64,000 nt of DNA from Diaporthe sp. PMI_573 (Eukaryota; Ascomycota; Sordariomycetes; Diaporthales; Diaporthaceae), in contig JAJTUP010000144.1 of NCBI GenBank assembly GCA_021399435.1, positions 1 to 64,000 on the forward strand, written 5' to 3'. A model generated the notes under the pieces. The model worked only from the letters and a program-made list of their open reading frames with translations. It made no database searches and was not told the origin of the DNA. A program made the position numbers and the translations under genes. Positions 20,900 to 32,330 of this stretch are shown here, piece by piece. Positions within the stretch are counted from its first letter, which is position 1. Each line of letters begins with the position of its first letter.

Positions 20900-22660
20900 C
20901 AAAAGTATATGTAGTGCATTAAGCCAATTTTTAAACACATATTGTTTTCTACATACAGTACTGAAAAGCATGGGACATTCTCATGCTCTAATTGCCTGAT
21001 TTCAGATTCAAAAGTATCCACTGGTAAAAGCAAATACCAGTCAAGACACTGACATCGACAGCAAAACGAGGCAAGCAGCAGTCAGGAAGCCTCGTGGCGA
21101 GGCTGGCCGGGCAGCTCCTCCTCCCCTTCCTCTGTCCACCTCGTCTTCCTCTTCTGAGAGATCCTCAAGTATCTCATTGTTTGCCTTGATATACCGAGAT
21201 GCTGGGAACATGGATGCAACAGCCGAGAATTCTCGACGTTGAGCAATCTACGTTCAGCAGTATGGCCTAGAGAAATTGAAATGGCTGGCATTGATAGGTG
21301 CTGACGGTCTTGGCAGGCCCCCCTGCATTTTGCTCCACCCCTCTTGTGTGTTTGTTCTTTTTTGTTGGGCGCTCGGGAAGGTAAAAAGGCATGTTTCAGC
21401 ATGCCAGAACAGTGTAGCAGTTTCGTGAATTCCTTTTCTAGACTCGTCCACCGTGGCAATCTGTGTACGCCGACCCTGCCGCCTCTTGGGAAGAGGCATG
21501 TTTCATAATTGAGGGTATGTGTAAAGAAAGGTCGAATTATTGCCGTCTAACAATAAGCCCACAATAAGGGCCCGAGATGGAAAGCCGGGATGATAGAGTG
21601 AATTCAAGATTGCTTCTGAGTTCCTTATTTAAAGAAGCTGATATAAGATTCTCGCATATACACTTTCAATCTTGTGCAAACTCCAAATATTCTCAAAAGG
21701 TTTCAATAAATTTCTCATCGATTACCGTTGACAGGCTTGGGATCACAAATTAAAAGAAATAACGTCACAGCAAGGATCGTCCTTCGATAAACATTACCAC
21801 GTGCTTTCTTCTCATCTGTCTACAATGGGCTCCTGCTTGAGCCTCCTGTATTCCGATTCTGCTGTCGAAAAACAACTCCGAGCTCCCTCTACTATTAAAA
21901 TTTAAAGACGATTGAAAGTACGGTATTTTCTGGTATAATTCTTGAGTCAAGTACGTGGCTTGGAAGGTCAAGCTGAAACAGACAAATTCAAAGTGTGATG
22001 ATGTATTTGACTCCACCAAGGTACCGCGCATCTCGGAGCCGTAATTCCGTTTCACATAGCTCACCCCTCATTATGATGTCTACGAAGGTCATCAACTCCG
22101 TCTCTAAGACCGATGGCTGTCATATGGATGACAAACAAGCCAATACCCTTGCTGAGTCTTTTGCTGCATTAAAACAGGATTATATATGTAACACAAGAGA
22201 ATGAAGATAAACTACCATCTCACACTCCTCCTACCAAGTGAGTTCTTTGAGCCCCGCTGGTGCTAGGATCAGACCGCAAAATAATAGTGCAGGAGCTGAC
22301 AGCGTATAATAGACCATGTTTAACAGACTGTCTTGTGAGACAGAATGTTTGAGGGATCTTTGAAGACAATTATGAAAACATATTCCGTGCGTGGGTGTAT
22401 TTATTGAAGAAAGCGGATATTCGCGCACCCAAAATCGGAGGCCGCGCACCTTTTGCTTAGAAAGCAGTACTGCAGCCAATCAGAGCCTCCCATTCAGCAA
22501 ACATCACCACCCAACATAGTGCATTTTAGAGCCAAGCACATATAGTCTGCCAAACCTCCTCTACCCGCCAACATTAACCCACCCCCACCATTAACGCATC
22601 GTAATATCGATTAATTACTTCATAGAATCGATTAATTCAGCATCAAAGACTTCTTGCTTT
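20900..22660. other. Stretch without a supported gene
   Basis: The frames are short, without recognisable domains. The region is AT-rich with no clear repeats. I see nothing to annotate. Confidence 0.45.
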
Positions 22661-22670
22661 CCTTCCCAAC

Positions 22671-23742
22671 TTGCAAGAATTGTGGTTATTCTTCGAAAGT
22701 CCCGCCCGGCTGAATCTTTTGTCAGTAGTAGAGTACCAAACTGCATGGTCAGCCCACCACTGCGACCAGTTTCCTAACGACTTTTATGCCCATCGGCACT
22801 ATACACTAGAAAGACTAGAATGTGATAGGTCAGGAAGAGTTCCCTGTCCAATTTGCTATTGGCGTAACGGACTTGAAGAAACAGATCTGCGGGAGAATGA
22901 TCACTTTATGCTTACATATCCATCGTCTCTACAACCTAATCCATCAGTTGACGAGATAACACTACTTACGCGTCGGCCTTCATGCTGCTGTCCAGGACCA
23001 TATAGATGTCAAATACTCCTTTACCTATCAGCAGATCGAAGCTGAGGTTTACTTCGAACCTGCGTCTGACAATGTCCTTCTCCTAAATGTTGGGCGGGCT
23101 CCTCTCCTGGTGCAGCGTGCCGTCGAGGCCGCTAATGCTGAAAGACTTCCGCCTGAGGATGTCACCAGGCTTACTCCGGGCCTTTGGATAGTTTCTATTG
23201 CTTCTAGCAATTACCACACCATCGAGATGCTAGTCAGGTCGCGACCCTATAGTATATCGATCGAGGAAGTCTTCGGCCACGAGACAACGAAGAGGCCGAA
23301 CACCTCAGACGCGCCGCCCACTAAAAGGACAAAAGCTTCTTCTGGCGTCGTTGTAACGACGCCGAGAAGAAGCTCACTCATCTATGAACCTCTCGCTCAA
23401 CGCGAGCCACGCAAAATCACTACAAATTATCTTGACGCACATCGACTAGCAGAAACAAAGTCCGGACAGACGATCGTCATTACCAATGTGGACACACAGG
23501 AAAAGGAGTATACTCTCGAACGGTTGAGTCGCTGGGTTTACAATAGGGAGCATACAGCAATGTTCACTGCGATTATACGCGATGAAAAATCGGATCCAAG
23601 GACGGTTGCGGTCATAATGCCGGATGTCTTACATACGAGTAGCACAAACTCACCTAAGCGTGAGCTACTCAAGTCAATTGATTCCACAGACCGCTGGCGT
23701 CAACGTGCTCATATGCTCCTAGATCTTGACCATGTTAGTTAA
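22671..23742 (+). pseudogene. Kinase-family protein (second copy), frameshifted and 3'-truncated
   Basis: Two frames form one protein. The first contains YQTAWSAHHC and CPICYWRNGLEETDL. Near 22980-23000 the reading shifts to VKYSFTYQQIEAEVYFEPAS and continues to LDLDH at 23733, where a GTTAGT donor follows. The linker PPTKRTKASSG and the donor position after ...H match the kinase pseudogene at 4.6-5.9 kb, including the same intron site. The expected catalytic exon (HxD, DFG) is not found downstream, so this copy lost its kinase C-lobe. The front part may be a divergent FHA-like fold but I cannot prove it. No activity is expected. Confidence 0.6.
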
Positions 23743-24465
23743 CTTTTTTCTCTCTTTCAAACGTCAATCAATTAACCTGCTTGTGGACATAGCCTCATCT
23801 TGTGTCATGCCTTGGCGCGGAAACTCCTGTAAGGTACCAATGGAAAGGACCGTCATCTCGCCAAAGATACCGGGGTTTTGTTGGTCAATTCGACACTTGG
23901 CAATGGAGCCTGAGGAAGATTGTGACTAGAGACAATCAGCCTAGGGCAGATGTGACATTGGTACGATAACTGCTATGATTGTCGGCTACCCCACAGGATT
24001 AACCACGACCATGGTGACAGAAGGAATGAGTTGAAAAAACACCTTATTCTCGATAGTTGAGGCCTGCATACAGTAGCACGAGGTTGTGTCTGTTGGGCTA
24101 GGTTCAGGTTTTATTCCATATACTCTCGACTGTAGGTTTTCCTACTTCAGCGTACCTGTTGTCAAATTGCATCGCACATAATTGGCTCGCATGAGATGCA
24201 AAAGAAGAAGAAGCGGGCTGACGAAACGAGAAACCTGAGAAAACAGTGTTGCAACACACCCGCCGAGTACCCCTGTAAGAATGCTGCCTGTTCACAGCTT
24301 GTAGTATTGTACATATGTACTGTATTCTAAAAGGTCATTCTACTGCACAGTAAAGTACTATACTCCAGCTATCACCGATGATTTATATCCTATTCAATCT
24401 CCACTCTACATATTTGGCTCAGGAACATCTTGTCCTAAGTCAATCTACAGTACAGCTGGCTTTGA

Positions 24466-24684
24466 ATGTCAGTCGCTTCACGAACAAGGGGGTCAATTCC
24501 CAAGAAGTATATGGAGGTAGACCAGGAGATGCTCTTTGAAATTCTTCTCGCTGCCAATTACATGGACATCAAGGCACTCCTTGACCTTGGGTGCAAAACA
24601 GTTGCGAATATGATCAAGGGCAAAACTCCAGAGGAGATCCGTCGGACTTTCAATATCACCAAAGACTTTACGCCCGGGAATTGA
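24466..24684 (+). pseudogene. SKP1 C-terminal fragment
   Basis: The frame encodes [20 protein letters not shown], then [20 protein letters not shown] and [15 protein letters not shown]. This is the F-box-binding C-terminal helical region of SKP1, the adaptor of SCF ubiquitin ligases. The BTB/POZ N-terminal half is missing, and the last stretch (usually EEEDQIRRENEWAED) is replaced by a stop after PGN. Full SKP1 is about 160 aa. The ATG at 24466 begins unrelated residues. This is a recent-looking partial duplicate: the retained residues are close to consensus. A functional SKP1 gene must lie elsewhere. Confidence 0.85.
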
Positions 24685-25064
24685 CGTAGCCCTGAGGTCC
24701 AGTCGAGATTTGCAGTTCCCGAGTAGAAAATACACTACATAACAAACTAAACAAAGCAAGACAAAACATACAACACCGATACAGAAGTACCTGCATGTTC
24801 CTCAGTAACGTTAGTACCGGAACTTAAGGCAGAAGCCAAGCCTAGTGGTTTTCGTGTCCTAAGTGACAGACTCTTCCTGGTTGTGCCCGTCCGCAGCTAC
24901 AGTATCCCATAAAATACGGTCTGGAATCACTGAACAAAATGGATAGTCTCGTCTGTCATCGAAACGTGGCAGCACCTTATAATACCTCAATAAGTTGTGG
25001 GTGTTCGTTTTTGTGCCAAGCCTGTTTCTCGTATTAATGGGTTCTATTCTGATAAGTCAAGGCT

Positions 25065-25736
25065 ATGACCCGCCATACCGAGGATCAGGACACAAGTCAC
25101 TGCAGCGACTGCGACGAAATCAATCAGTGCGGTTGCACCGACTGCAAAGAAAGGAGGAAATTGCAAGATACAGCACGCGACGCTCTAGCTCCTATTCACG
25201 ATATATTTTCTCCGACCTCTGGTGCAGAACACACAAGCCATCCTGGGTCGGATTGTATTCCAATTCACGATTGGCTTTCGCAGATAGCGACACCTCCTCT
25301 TCTACCACACCAACCTAACCATGGCAAGAACAGCTATGATTTGTGGGCACTCAGTCAGGAACATCAAGAAAACGGTGCAGATTCACATCTCAGCAATGAG
25401 ATTGACAATGGTACAGATCAAAGGTTTTTAGATTGGGAACTTAGACCAACCGCTAGCCTCAATGATGGCAATGGCAAGGAGTCAAGCACTGGTTCTCCCC
25501 GAGTCAAAAGCACACAACAAGGACAAACTGCATCCGTACAGCAAGGTGAAAAAGGGGAGCAACCACCAGACATCACCTCATTCGAACCGAATCCGCGAGA
25601 AATCCAGAGAAAGACCATTCGAAATAGTCGCAAAGCAAGGAGAGAAAGCGGATGTGAACACGTCACCAACACCCGTGTTACACGGACCCGGACTCGAGAG
25701 ATCAGACCACCGTTCAGATACAGGGAGAACATATAG
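25065..25736 (+). CDS. Unrecognised hydrophilic protein with an N-terminal Cys cluster, 223 aa
   Basis: The frame starts at the ATG at 25065 and ends in TAG. Residues 13-28 contain HCSDCDEINQCGCTDCK, a spacing that could bind zinc. The remainder is polar and probably disordered, rich in Gln, Ser, Thr and Arg, with a basic C-terminus (VTRTRTREIRPPFRYREN). No membrane segment is seen. No family is recognised. The Cys cluster and basic tail suggest a nuclear or nucleic-acid-associated protein, which is only inference. Confidence 0.5.
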   Translation: MTRHTEDQDTSHCSDCDEINQCGCTDCKERRKLQDTARDALAPIHDIFSPTSGAEHTSHPGSDCIPIHDWLSQIATPPLLPHQPNHGKNSYDLWALSQEHQENGADSHLSNEIDNGTDQRFLDWELRPTASLNDGNGKESSTGSPRVKSTQQGQTASVQQGEKGEQPPDITSFEPNPREIQRKTIRNSRKARRESGCEHVTNTRVTRTRTREIRPPFRYRENI

Positions 25737-26627
25737 GAACCTACAACTTGGACAAATACACTTTGCGTCTCTATACTGTTGACGAGGGACAAGGATTGAG
25801 TTTTGCGAGGAGAAACTTGTTGAGCGTGAAGGTGTGTAGAAGTGATTGATGGTCTTTATCTGACACATTCTTGGGATCTGGCAGGTCTTTACTCAAGAGC
25901 TACACAATATGCGAAGGCTATACAGTTGAAAGTAGAAGATTGACCCTTTATCAAGCGGCGGGAGCACCAGCGGGGGCTGAGACGTCTGGGTTCGTGGCTT
26001 GAATTTGCAAATGAGGACTACAGAGACACCAGAAACGAACAAAGAAGCGCCCATATGAGGCCAGGATGACCATTCTGTTGTACCACTCCGGAGAATCACA
26101 AGGAAGAGCGAGAAAGGAGAAAGCCTAGGAACGCTGAGCGCGGGGGATGCCGGGGTACCCAAAATCAGCTTTCTAATCCTGCAAGGTTGAAGAAATCAGT
26201 GAACAAGCTCACCTTAATGCTGAATCCTGTTCCAGTTCACATGATACCCTGCCCTTTACCGCAGTTTTATGCGTGGCTATGGTAGAAACGGCTACTGAAG
26301 TCAACCTGCATCGAATGACCGAGAAACCACGGCTTATCCATATTGACCGAGTAGGGAATTATAACACGCGAGAATAGTGCCGTAGGCGTGGGTCTTTCAG
26401 CCATCGAGAAGCATGAAAAGAGGAAGTTGGACAGGTAGATGATAAGCAATAACCCAAAGGCCCTGAGTGGCACAAGATCGCTTGACAGGATCCGTCGGTT
26501 TCTTCTCCTTTTCAATTTCAACATCGCTAAACACGCCTGAATAAGCCTTGCAGAGCCTTGCAACGCGGCATCGGCTTACACTTCTCAGCTTCATCACACA
26601 AGGAGATACGACGACGGAACCGCGGAC

Positions 26628-26906
26628 ATGGTGTTACCCATAACTTACCCCGCCATGGCGCCCAATTCGGATGTAGAGATCGTGGGCGACGCGGTCGCGG
26701 TCGACGACGCGTCTCGAGCGTCGAATCCGCGCAACCGGAAGCCAAGTGCGAAAAGTCAAGAAAGTCAAGCGAACCAAGAGCTCTATGAAACCGTGATCAG
26801 TGGAGGTCTTAAAGCGCCGAAGAAAACCACCCGAACCGCAGCCGCGAATGCGGCAACATCGGCGTCAAATTCCCAACGCGTTCTACCACGCCACATCTTA
26901 AATTGA
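26628..26906 (+). CDS. Small Ala/Ser/Thr-rich protein, possibly first exon only
   Basis: The ATG at 26628 (context GACATGG) opens a 92-codon frame rich in Ala, Ser, Asn and Lys, with a basic stretch KAPKKTTRTAAANAATSASN. No domain is recognised. It may be a complete small protein or the first exon of a larger gene. Supporting evidence is weak. Confidence 0.35.
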   Translation: MVLPITYPAMAPNSDVEIVGDAVAVDDASRASNPRNRKPSAKSQESQANQELYETVISGGLKAPKKTTRTAAANAATSASNSQRVLPRHILN

Positions 26907-27150
26907 GCAAAGCAAAAAAATCGATATTCAGTTTATATCTAACCATGAAATGATTAACCTTACCCTTTTACTTTGAGTGATACTGTTACGATACCCACTA
27001 GATGCTATGGCCCACTCTATGAACACCACGTCTACTGACAGTTGACATTACCAAATCTGGAATTGGTACTCTGTGAATATGAAAGTAACCCTAGGAATCC
27101 AGTATCATGCCGTCAATTTCTGCCTAGCTAGACTAATATCCTCTGCCTGT

Positions 27151-27957
27151 TTAAGTCTCCGCAGCTGTATCATTCTCGTTTACCCATACCAAACCAAGGT
27201 GTTGCGCAGTGGAGGGCACAATCATGCCAGCCTGAGCGTTTTGTTCATTGCCTGGGTCTGCTTGTAGCTCTGGCATTTGACTATGGCTATCGAGAACGAA
27301 CTTATATACTAAGTCTGCAGACTGCGAGATACGAGAATTTTCGTCGTCAGATGAGGTCCTTGCTCCGCTTATTGACTTATGGCTGTAGAATTCCTCGGAA
27401 TGGTGGCTGCTGGCGAAGAAGAGAAGGCTGTGACGAGTGCGACTGTTGAGAGCCTTGATTCTTGATGTAATGGCACTCACTGATCGGTCATCAAGGCGTT
27501 TTGAGTCGTAGATCTGCTGACTGTTGAAGTCCTTTCGCTTGAGCTCAATCAGCGTTTCATCCTCCTCTGCCGACCACTGGCCATATCTCTGGACTATGGC
27601 AACCGGTGTGAGGAACTCAAAGTGCTGAACTTGATAAGTAGAAGCATCAAATAATTGAATCAGGATGTAGTGACTCTTCTCGCCTCCTAATTCGACCTCG
27701 ATAGGAATGACTCCCCAGTGGGTGTGGAAATGGAGCAAGCCATTTATTATACTATGGTTGTCTTCTAGGATTCGTGCCCATCCTGACCTGCCTGTCTGAG
27801 ATTTCGTGGTCCAGAAATGTGTGAAGCCATTCGTTTCAGTGAAGGTTACATGCCGCACCAATCCGGATTTGTGTGATATTAGTCGGTCCAGTGTGACATG
27901 AGCATTGGGAATACCCTGGCCAAGAGCATTAATTACTCTGCAGATGAGCGGCGCCAT
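27151..27957 (-). CDS. Myb/SANT-like protein with a possible transthyretin-like N-terminus, 268 aa
   Basis: The start is the ATG at 27957. Residues about 145-195 read GQWSAEEDETLIELKRKDFN, then DDRSVSAITSRIKAL. This is a Myb/SANT-like helix set with the W-x(S/T)xxEDxxL pattern, a likely DNA-binding or chromatin module. The N-terminal 110 residues (LICRVINALGQGIPNAHVTL; TGRSGWARIL; HYILIQLFDASTYQVQ) faintly resemble the transthyretin/HIU-hydrolase beta sandwich. The catalytic His, Arg and YRGS residues are absent, so enzymatic activity is unlikely. The 5' end overlaps the 3' end of the upstream endosulfine-like gene by 25 bp in another frame, which is odd for neighbouring fungal genes. Confidence 0.6.
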   Translation of the reverse strand: MAPLICRVINALGQGIPNAHVTLDRLISHKSGLVRHVTFTETNGFTHFWTTKSQTGRSGWARILEDNHSIINGLLHFHTHWGVIPIEVELGGEKSHYILIQLFDASTYQVQHFEFLTPVAIVQRYGQWSAEEDETLIELKRKDFNSQQIYDSKRLDDRSVSAITSRIKALNSRTRHSLLFFASSHHSEEFYSHKSISGARTSSDDENSRISQSADLVYKFVLDSHSQMPELQADPGNEQNAQAGMIVPSTAQHLGLVWVNENDTAAET

Positions 27958-28757
27958 GCTGAGTCTGAAGGCAAGAGAAGAGTAGCTTCTTCGTTGGTGA
28001 ATTCTGGGGAGCAGCTATCACTAAGTACCAGTTTGAGTCGGTACAAAAAGGTTAGATTCTCGAAGCCCCACAGTTGAATACTCCGAGCTGTACGCCTATC
28101 AAATGAGACTGTTCGGAAAGCATCACTGTAGTCAGCGAGCTCCTGAGTCCACACGATAATGATCCCAAGTTCTGTCGTCACGGACCACACGGAGTGCTGG
28201 CTTGCTGTGTCACAGACACCAGCATTTAGACTGCCATTTCCAAGCTGCATATTCTCGGATCCACCCTGCAAATTGCTATTCTGAGGATCAATCTCATGGA
28301 GACGGCTTGCATGCTTTTCGCCGCCAGTATTCTCCTCGCCTGGCAGTTGCTGGTTGGCGTCCTCGTTAACATTACTGGAGCCTGGTACGGGGGATAAGGG
28401 GTGGGATATTTTGTCCCGGAGAGGATGTTCGCTCCCGGTCTTGATAGCTCCGGCATTGGAGGGTTTGTGGGCCTGTGAGAGCGCGAAGTCACCGGAGTCG
28501 AAGTACTTTCTTCCCTAGAATCGATAACCGGATCAGTTGGATCCAGACTAGATGGCGGCATGATAAGACTGTGTAGATACCTCTAACTGGCGATGGAGAA
28601 GGCCTCCCGTGGTTGGTACCTTTCCGTACAAGTGCAGGAGCTGCCTGTCCGTTTTCTTAGGTTGCTTGGCTTCAGAATAAGTATTCATTGTTTCCTGCGT
28701 TGAAGGGTATGGGGGGAAGACATTCGCTTTGGAGTCTGGCTGGTTCTGTGAATCCAT
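27933..28757 (-). CDS. Endosulfine (Igo1/ENSA-like) protein with C-terminal extension, two exons, 252 aa
   Basis: Exon 1 (28581-28757) starts at an ATG and encodes TDRQLLHLYGKVPTTGGLLH, the endosulfine N-terminal helix pattern. A 66-nt intron (GTATCT...TCTAG) follows. Exon 2 (27933-28514) continues GRKYFDSGDFALSQAHKPSN. The FDSGD(Y/F)AL motif is the invariant site of the family; its Ser (S66 here) is phosphorylated by Greatwall/Rim15 to inhibit PP2A-B55. Known fungal Igo proteins are single-domain and much shorter. Here the usual Asn/Glu-rich tail is followed by about 110 unrecognised residues with hydrophobic stretches (SVTTELGIIIVWTQELADYS). Splice phase and motif continuity support the model. 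Whether it still binds B55 is unknown. Confidence 0.8.
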
Positions 28758-28759
28758 CT

Positions 28760-29990
28760 TTCAGAGCCTGTGTATAGTGTCTGAAGAGGAGAGCCAGCTT
28801 TGTTCGAGCGACAACAATTACGAACAGGGGCCTTCGCTAAAGTAGTTTTGTAATTCAAGCAGCGATGCTCGATCAGCGGCAAAATTTCGATCGTCGGATC
28901 TATTATCGGATCCCCGCCGCATTTCGTGGCGATTAGGTTACAGGAGCCTAGAGCATAAATCCTGAAATCACTCTTATCTGCCCCACCCATTACCCGTTCC
29001 AGGACGATGGCGTTGTGACTCAGGTCGGCCAATGGCCGCCGCTAGCGCGCGAACGCTGGAACGAGCGCTTGGATTGGTCGGATTAATTCGTCTGAATTGG
29101 CCAGCGGGGCGCCTTTCTGTATGGAAGGCAAGCGACTGTCATGTTTTCGTAACAGCTTGTGGCTTGGATCTCGATTGAGTATTATGATCGAGCCCGTGCA
29201 TGCTCAAGGCGTTCGTGTTTTCGAATCATATGCTGTGGGGACGACATCCAGATTCACGCTGACGAGCATGTTGGGGCATGTGGTCGGGGCGCAGCGGGTC
29301 ACCAATGCAAACAGTCAGGAGCTGTTAAGCCCTGCTTTTGATGCATCAACCAGCGCTACAGTATGACACGGTTCACACACCCACTCTCCAACCTCGGCTT
29401 CATGAATCCAGTCGAGAAACGCTTGTCGCCATCAGTTACAAGTGGCCATCAATGTCTCCTGATCACGATTAAACCCAGGACACTGAAAGTCTTGCATTGT
29501 TCTTCCGTCTCTCACCTCTGCAAGGCACAAGCTAACCGATAGTTAATAGGAATTTGAAACAGTATTGCCGAAACCCCACTACGAGAACGGAGTCCCACCG
29601 TAAGGTAGGAGACCTATCATTAGCGTTTTCCGTAACGATACACTATTTGCAATTTGCTTCGATCTCTGCCTATCCGGTACAGTAATCAAATCCCCAAGAA
29701 GCTTTCTTTTTCTCGTCTGTCTTATCGTCCCGAGTCACGCAGATCACTTAAACGGCCTTTCCGTTCTATCCATCGGGCGGGGCAAGCTCCATTTTCTCAC
29801 GTGCTCCACTAAACTCACCATCTCTCTTCTTCTTTTTCTTCTTCGGTAAAGACTTTAGCATTGTTTCAGTCAAAACATCGGGTCCATGTTTTATAGACCA
29901 GTCACCAGCATTTGACTGAGCAGCTTCTGTAACGCTGGAAATCGGCACTCCGTCCTCGACCGACCTGCGATCGTGCTAGCATACATCAGC
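28760..29990. other. Intergenic stretch between the endosulfine-like and dynamin genes
   Basis: No supported gene. A plus-strand frame at 29097-29366 has no recognisable domain. The stretch contains the 5' flank of the endosulfine-like gene and the 3' flank of the dynamin gene, both on the minus strand. Confidence 0.45.
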
Positions 29991-32330
29991 TCAGTCAGCT
30001 GTACTCGGTTCGGGGTCACAGACCATGGAAGCGTCGGGGATGGATTTGTCGTCTGAACCCGAGTCGTCCCAAGTAGACGCTCCTAGATAGTTAGTAGAGT
30101 ATGGAAAACCTAACCCTTCACTACCGGCGCTCCAAATGTTTACTATAGGAAAAGCGACTTACTCCGAGCACTCTGGTTAGCATACCGACGGCAAGTCTCC
30201 ATTCCAGTCATGAGAACTTCAAGCTTTCGAGATAATTGCTCTCGTTGAGCAGCGGCACTTGGCGACTCAGCTGCAATCCTTTGTAATAGCTCGGCGTCCA
30301 TCTCCATGATCATTGATGGGGATAGCAACTCTTGCAGCTTCTGGACAAGGAGTAACTCGACCGCGTAGATTGCGACATTATCAACCAAGCTCTTCAAAGC
30401 CACCTGAATTGCCCGATTAGTAATACCTTCCGGGGAAGTATCTCCCTTGGCTTACCTTATAGAACGCCATCATACAGTCTAAAATTTCCGAGCTAGCGTA
30501 GAAGTTCATGTCGGTTTCGTTTCGCCGCGACAAGGCCGTGACGAGGTTGGTGATTTTCACCTTCCGCGCTGGAAGTTCTTCCAGTGATGTGATCTGCTGA
30601 ACGCCATATAATGCTGATAATCTTCGGGACACCTCTTCTTCCATCCGGCGATGCCGTACGTTCTGGATCGTTTCGGTGAAGTAGTGGTTGTACGTGATAG
30701 GATGCCCTTTCTGATACGGCGTGATGAGCTCCTGAAGCTTGGCTTCTAGCTCCGTCCATCTCTTGTCCATTTCGGGACCGACCACATCGTCGAGAATGGC
30801 CCCCGCAGTAACGTCGTCTGTGAGATGCGACACCGCCATATCCAAGAATGCCCGCGTTATATCCAACACTTTCCTCAGATGGCGCTCTGTCAGCTTTTCC
30901 CACGGCTCTGCCTGCTCAAAGAAGAGATCTCCCACTATCAATGGGTTGTACATCCCAGGCAACTCACGGCCCCGCGCCCGCTTCAGAGCATCCGAAATAT
31001 CCCCTAGAAAACGACTCCGGGAAACGACCTCCGGCTGCGTCCCTAGTTCCGGGTTGCCCAGAGAATCTGCCTGCTGATCATCAACGAAATGCCTCTGATG
31101 TCCGTGGGCACGCATATTCGCCGCGTATTCAAGATGAAGATTCTGAATCACCGCACGCAGCCGCCTGCTATAGCCCTCCTTCGTTTTGCAGTCTCCGAAG
31201 AAACTGTCGCCGTATGTCCCATCAGTCGCAGCTTTGACGAGGAGATGAAACGAGTGGCTGAATTTGAGGAGAAATGCGCGCTGCTCGTCAAGCGTACGTC
31301 GCTGAGTACCGAGCCGCTCAAGCCTAGCTCTCGTTTCTTGGATGGATAGTTGTATCTCTTCAACCAGATCGGGTAACTCGTTTCGAATCTGGTCCAATAG
31401 AACCCGACTCAGTCGTATCCTCAGAGCGTCGATCCCAACTGCAGACCTCGGAAACTCTCCCCAGATCCCCTTCGAAAAAAAGTCCATCTCTATGGAATCC
31501 CGCGTCGATAACGAGGTGTCTCTGTTGTCGTAGTCCCTGTTCCGAAGAACATGCCATCCGAGGCGAAATTCGATGTCCTGGTTCCGCGCCAGATTTGCGA
31601 AGGACCCCTCACTCTCGGATCCGGCAGGGAGCGTGTCTGGTTTCGTGATGATCCCTAGAGTTCTGTGTCCCCGCCTGTCAACATCCCTAGCCATTTTCAG
31701 GACGATTTGGTTGGGGTAGTCGTTTTTGGCTGAAACCACGGCCAGGATTATGCTGCGCCCGTTCGCCATGTAGGACCTCACCATCTCCTGTACCATATTC
31801 ACATCTGCGGCCGTCTGTAATTTGTTCTCTGCGTGTATTAGCCCCGGTAGGTCGACAATCGTAAGATGGGGACGCTTGGGTCCAGAGATCTCAACCCGAA
31901 GAACATCTTCCGCAAAGGCTTTGGTCATCTCTGCCAATCCCATTGCCACCTTTGCCTTCTCGATCAAGGGAGGCAATTCCTCGAGAGTTTTCAACGGCTC
32001 ATGAAAATTCTCCAAGGACCGGCGTTCCGAATCTGTCCTGCTCTGGCTTGGTACAATCGCCACCGAGACTCCGGTTGTGGGTGCCCGACGGAGAATGACC
32101 TCTGTCGCAAATCGTGTGCACATGTTGTCTCTTGTCGGGAAGGGAATGCCGGAGATGGCCTCCAAGACCGAGCTCTTGCCAGAAGATTGATCACCACATA
32201 CAATCAGCTGAGGAAGAGATATGTAATGGCTGATTCCCTGGCATCTCAGCAGATCAATGGCATCCAGAAGGCCAGCTTCGCCCTTCGAACGGAGCGAATC
32301 CATGACAGTCGGTTCGACGGATCGTGACAT
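29991..32330 (-). CDS. Dynamin-like large GTPase (fungal Mx/Vps1-like class), three exons, 735 aa
   Basis: Exons are 30456-32330, 30163-30403 and 29991-30082, with introns of 52 and 80 nt and matching phases (0, then 1). The GTPase domain has G1 GDQSSGKSS (46-54), G3 DLPG (160-163) and G4 TKPD (229-232), plus the dynamin signature around IPFPTRDNMCTRFATE. A stalk region follows, and exon 2 encodes a GED-like helical end (VEMLLVQKLQELL-type sequence at AVELLLVQKLQELLSPSMIM). Exon 3 adds a short acidic tail. This class is abundant in filamentous fungi and distinct from Vps1 and Dnm1. Membrane remodelling by GTP-driven assembly is the family role; the specific membrane is unknown. The start is the ATG at 32330, since the frame upstream offers only TTG. 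Confidence 0.88.

Noticed and set aside
30739..32004. Plus-strand frames opposite the dynamin gene
   Set aside because: They are antisense shadows with no domains; the minus strand has all GTPase motifs.
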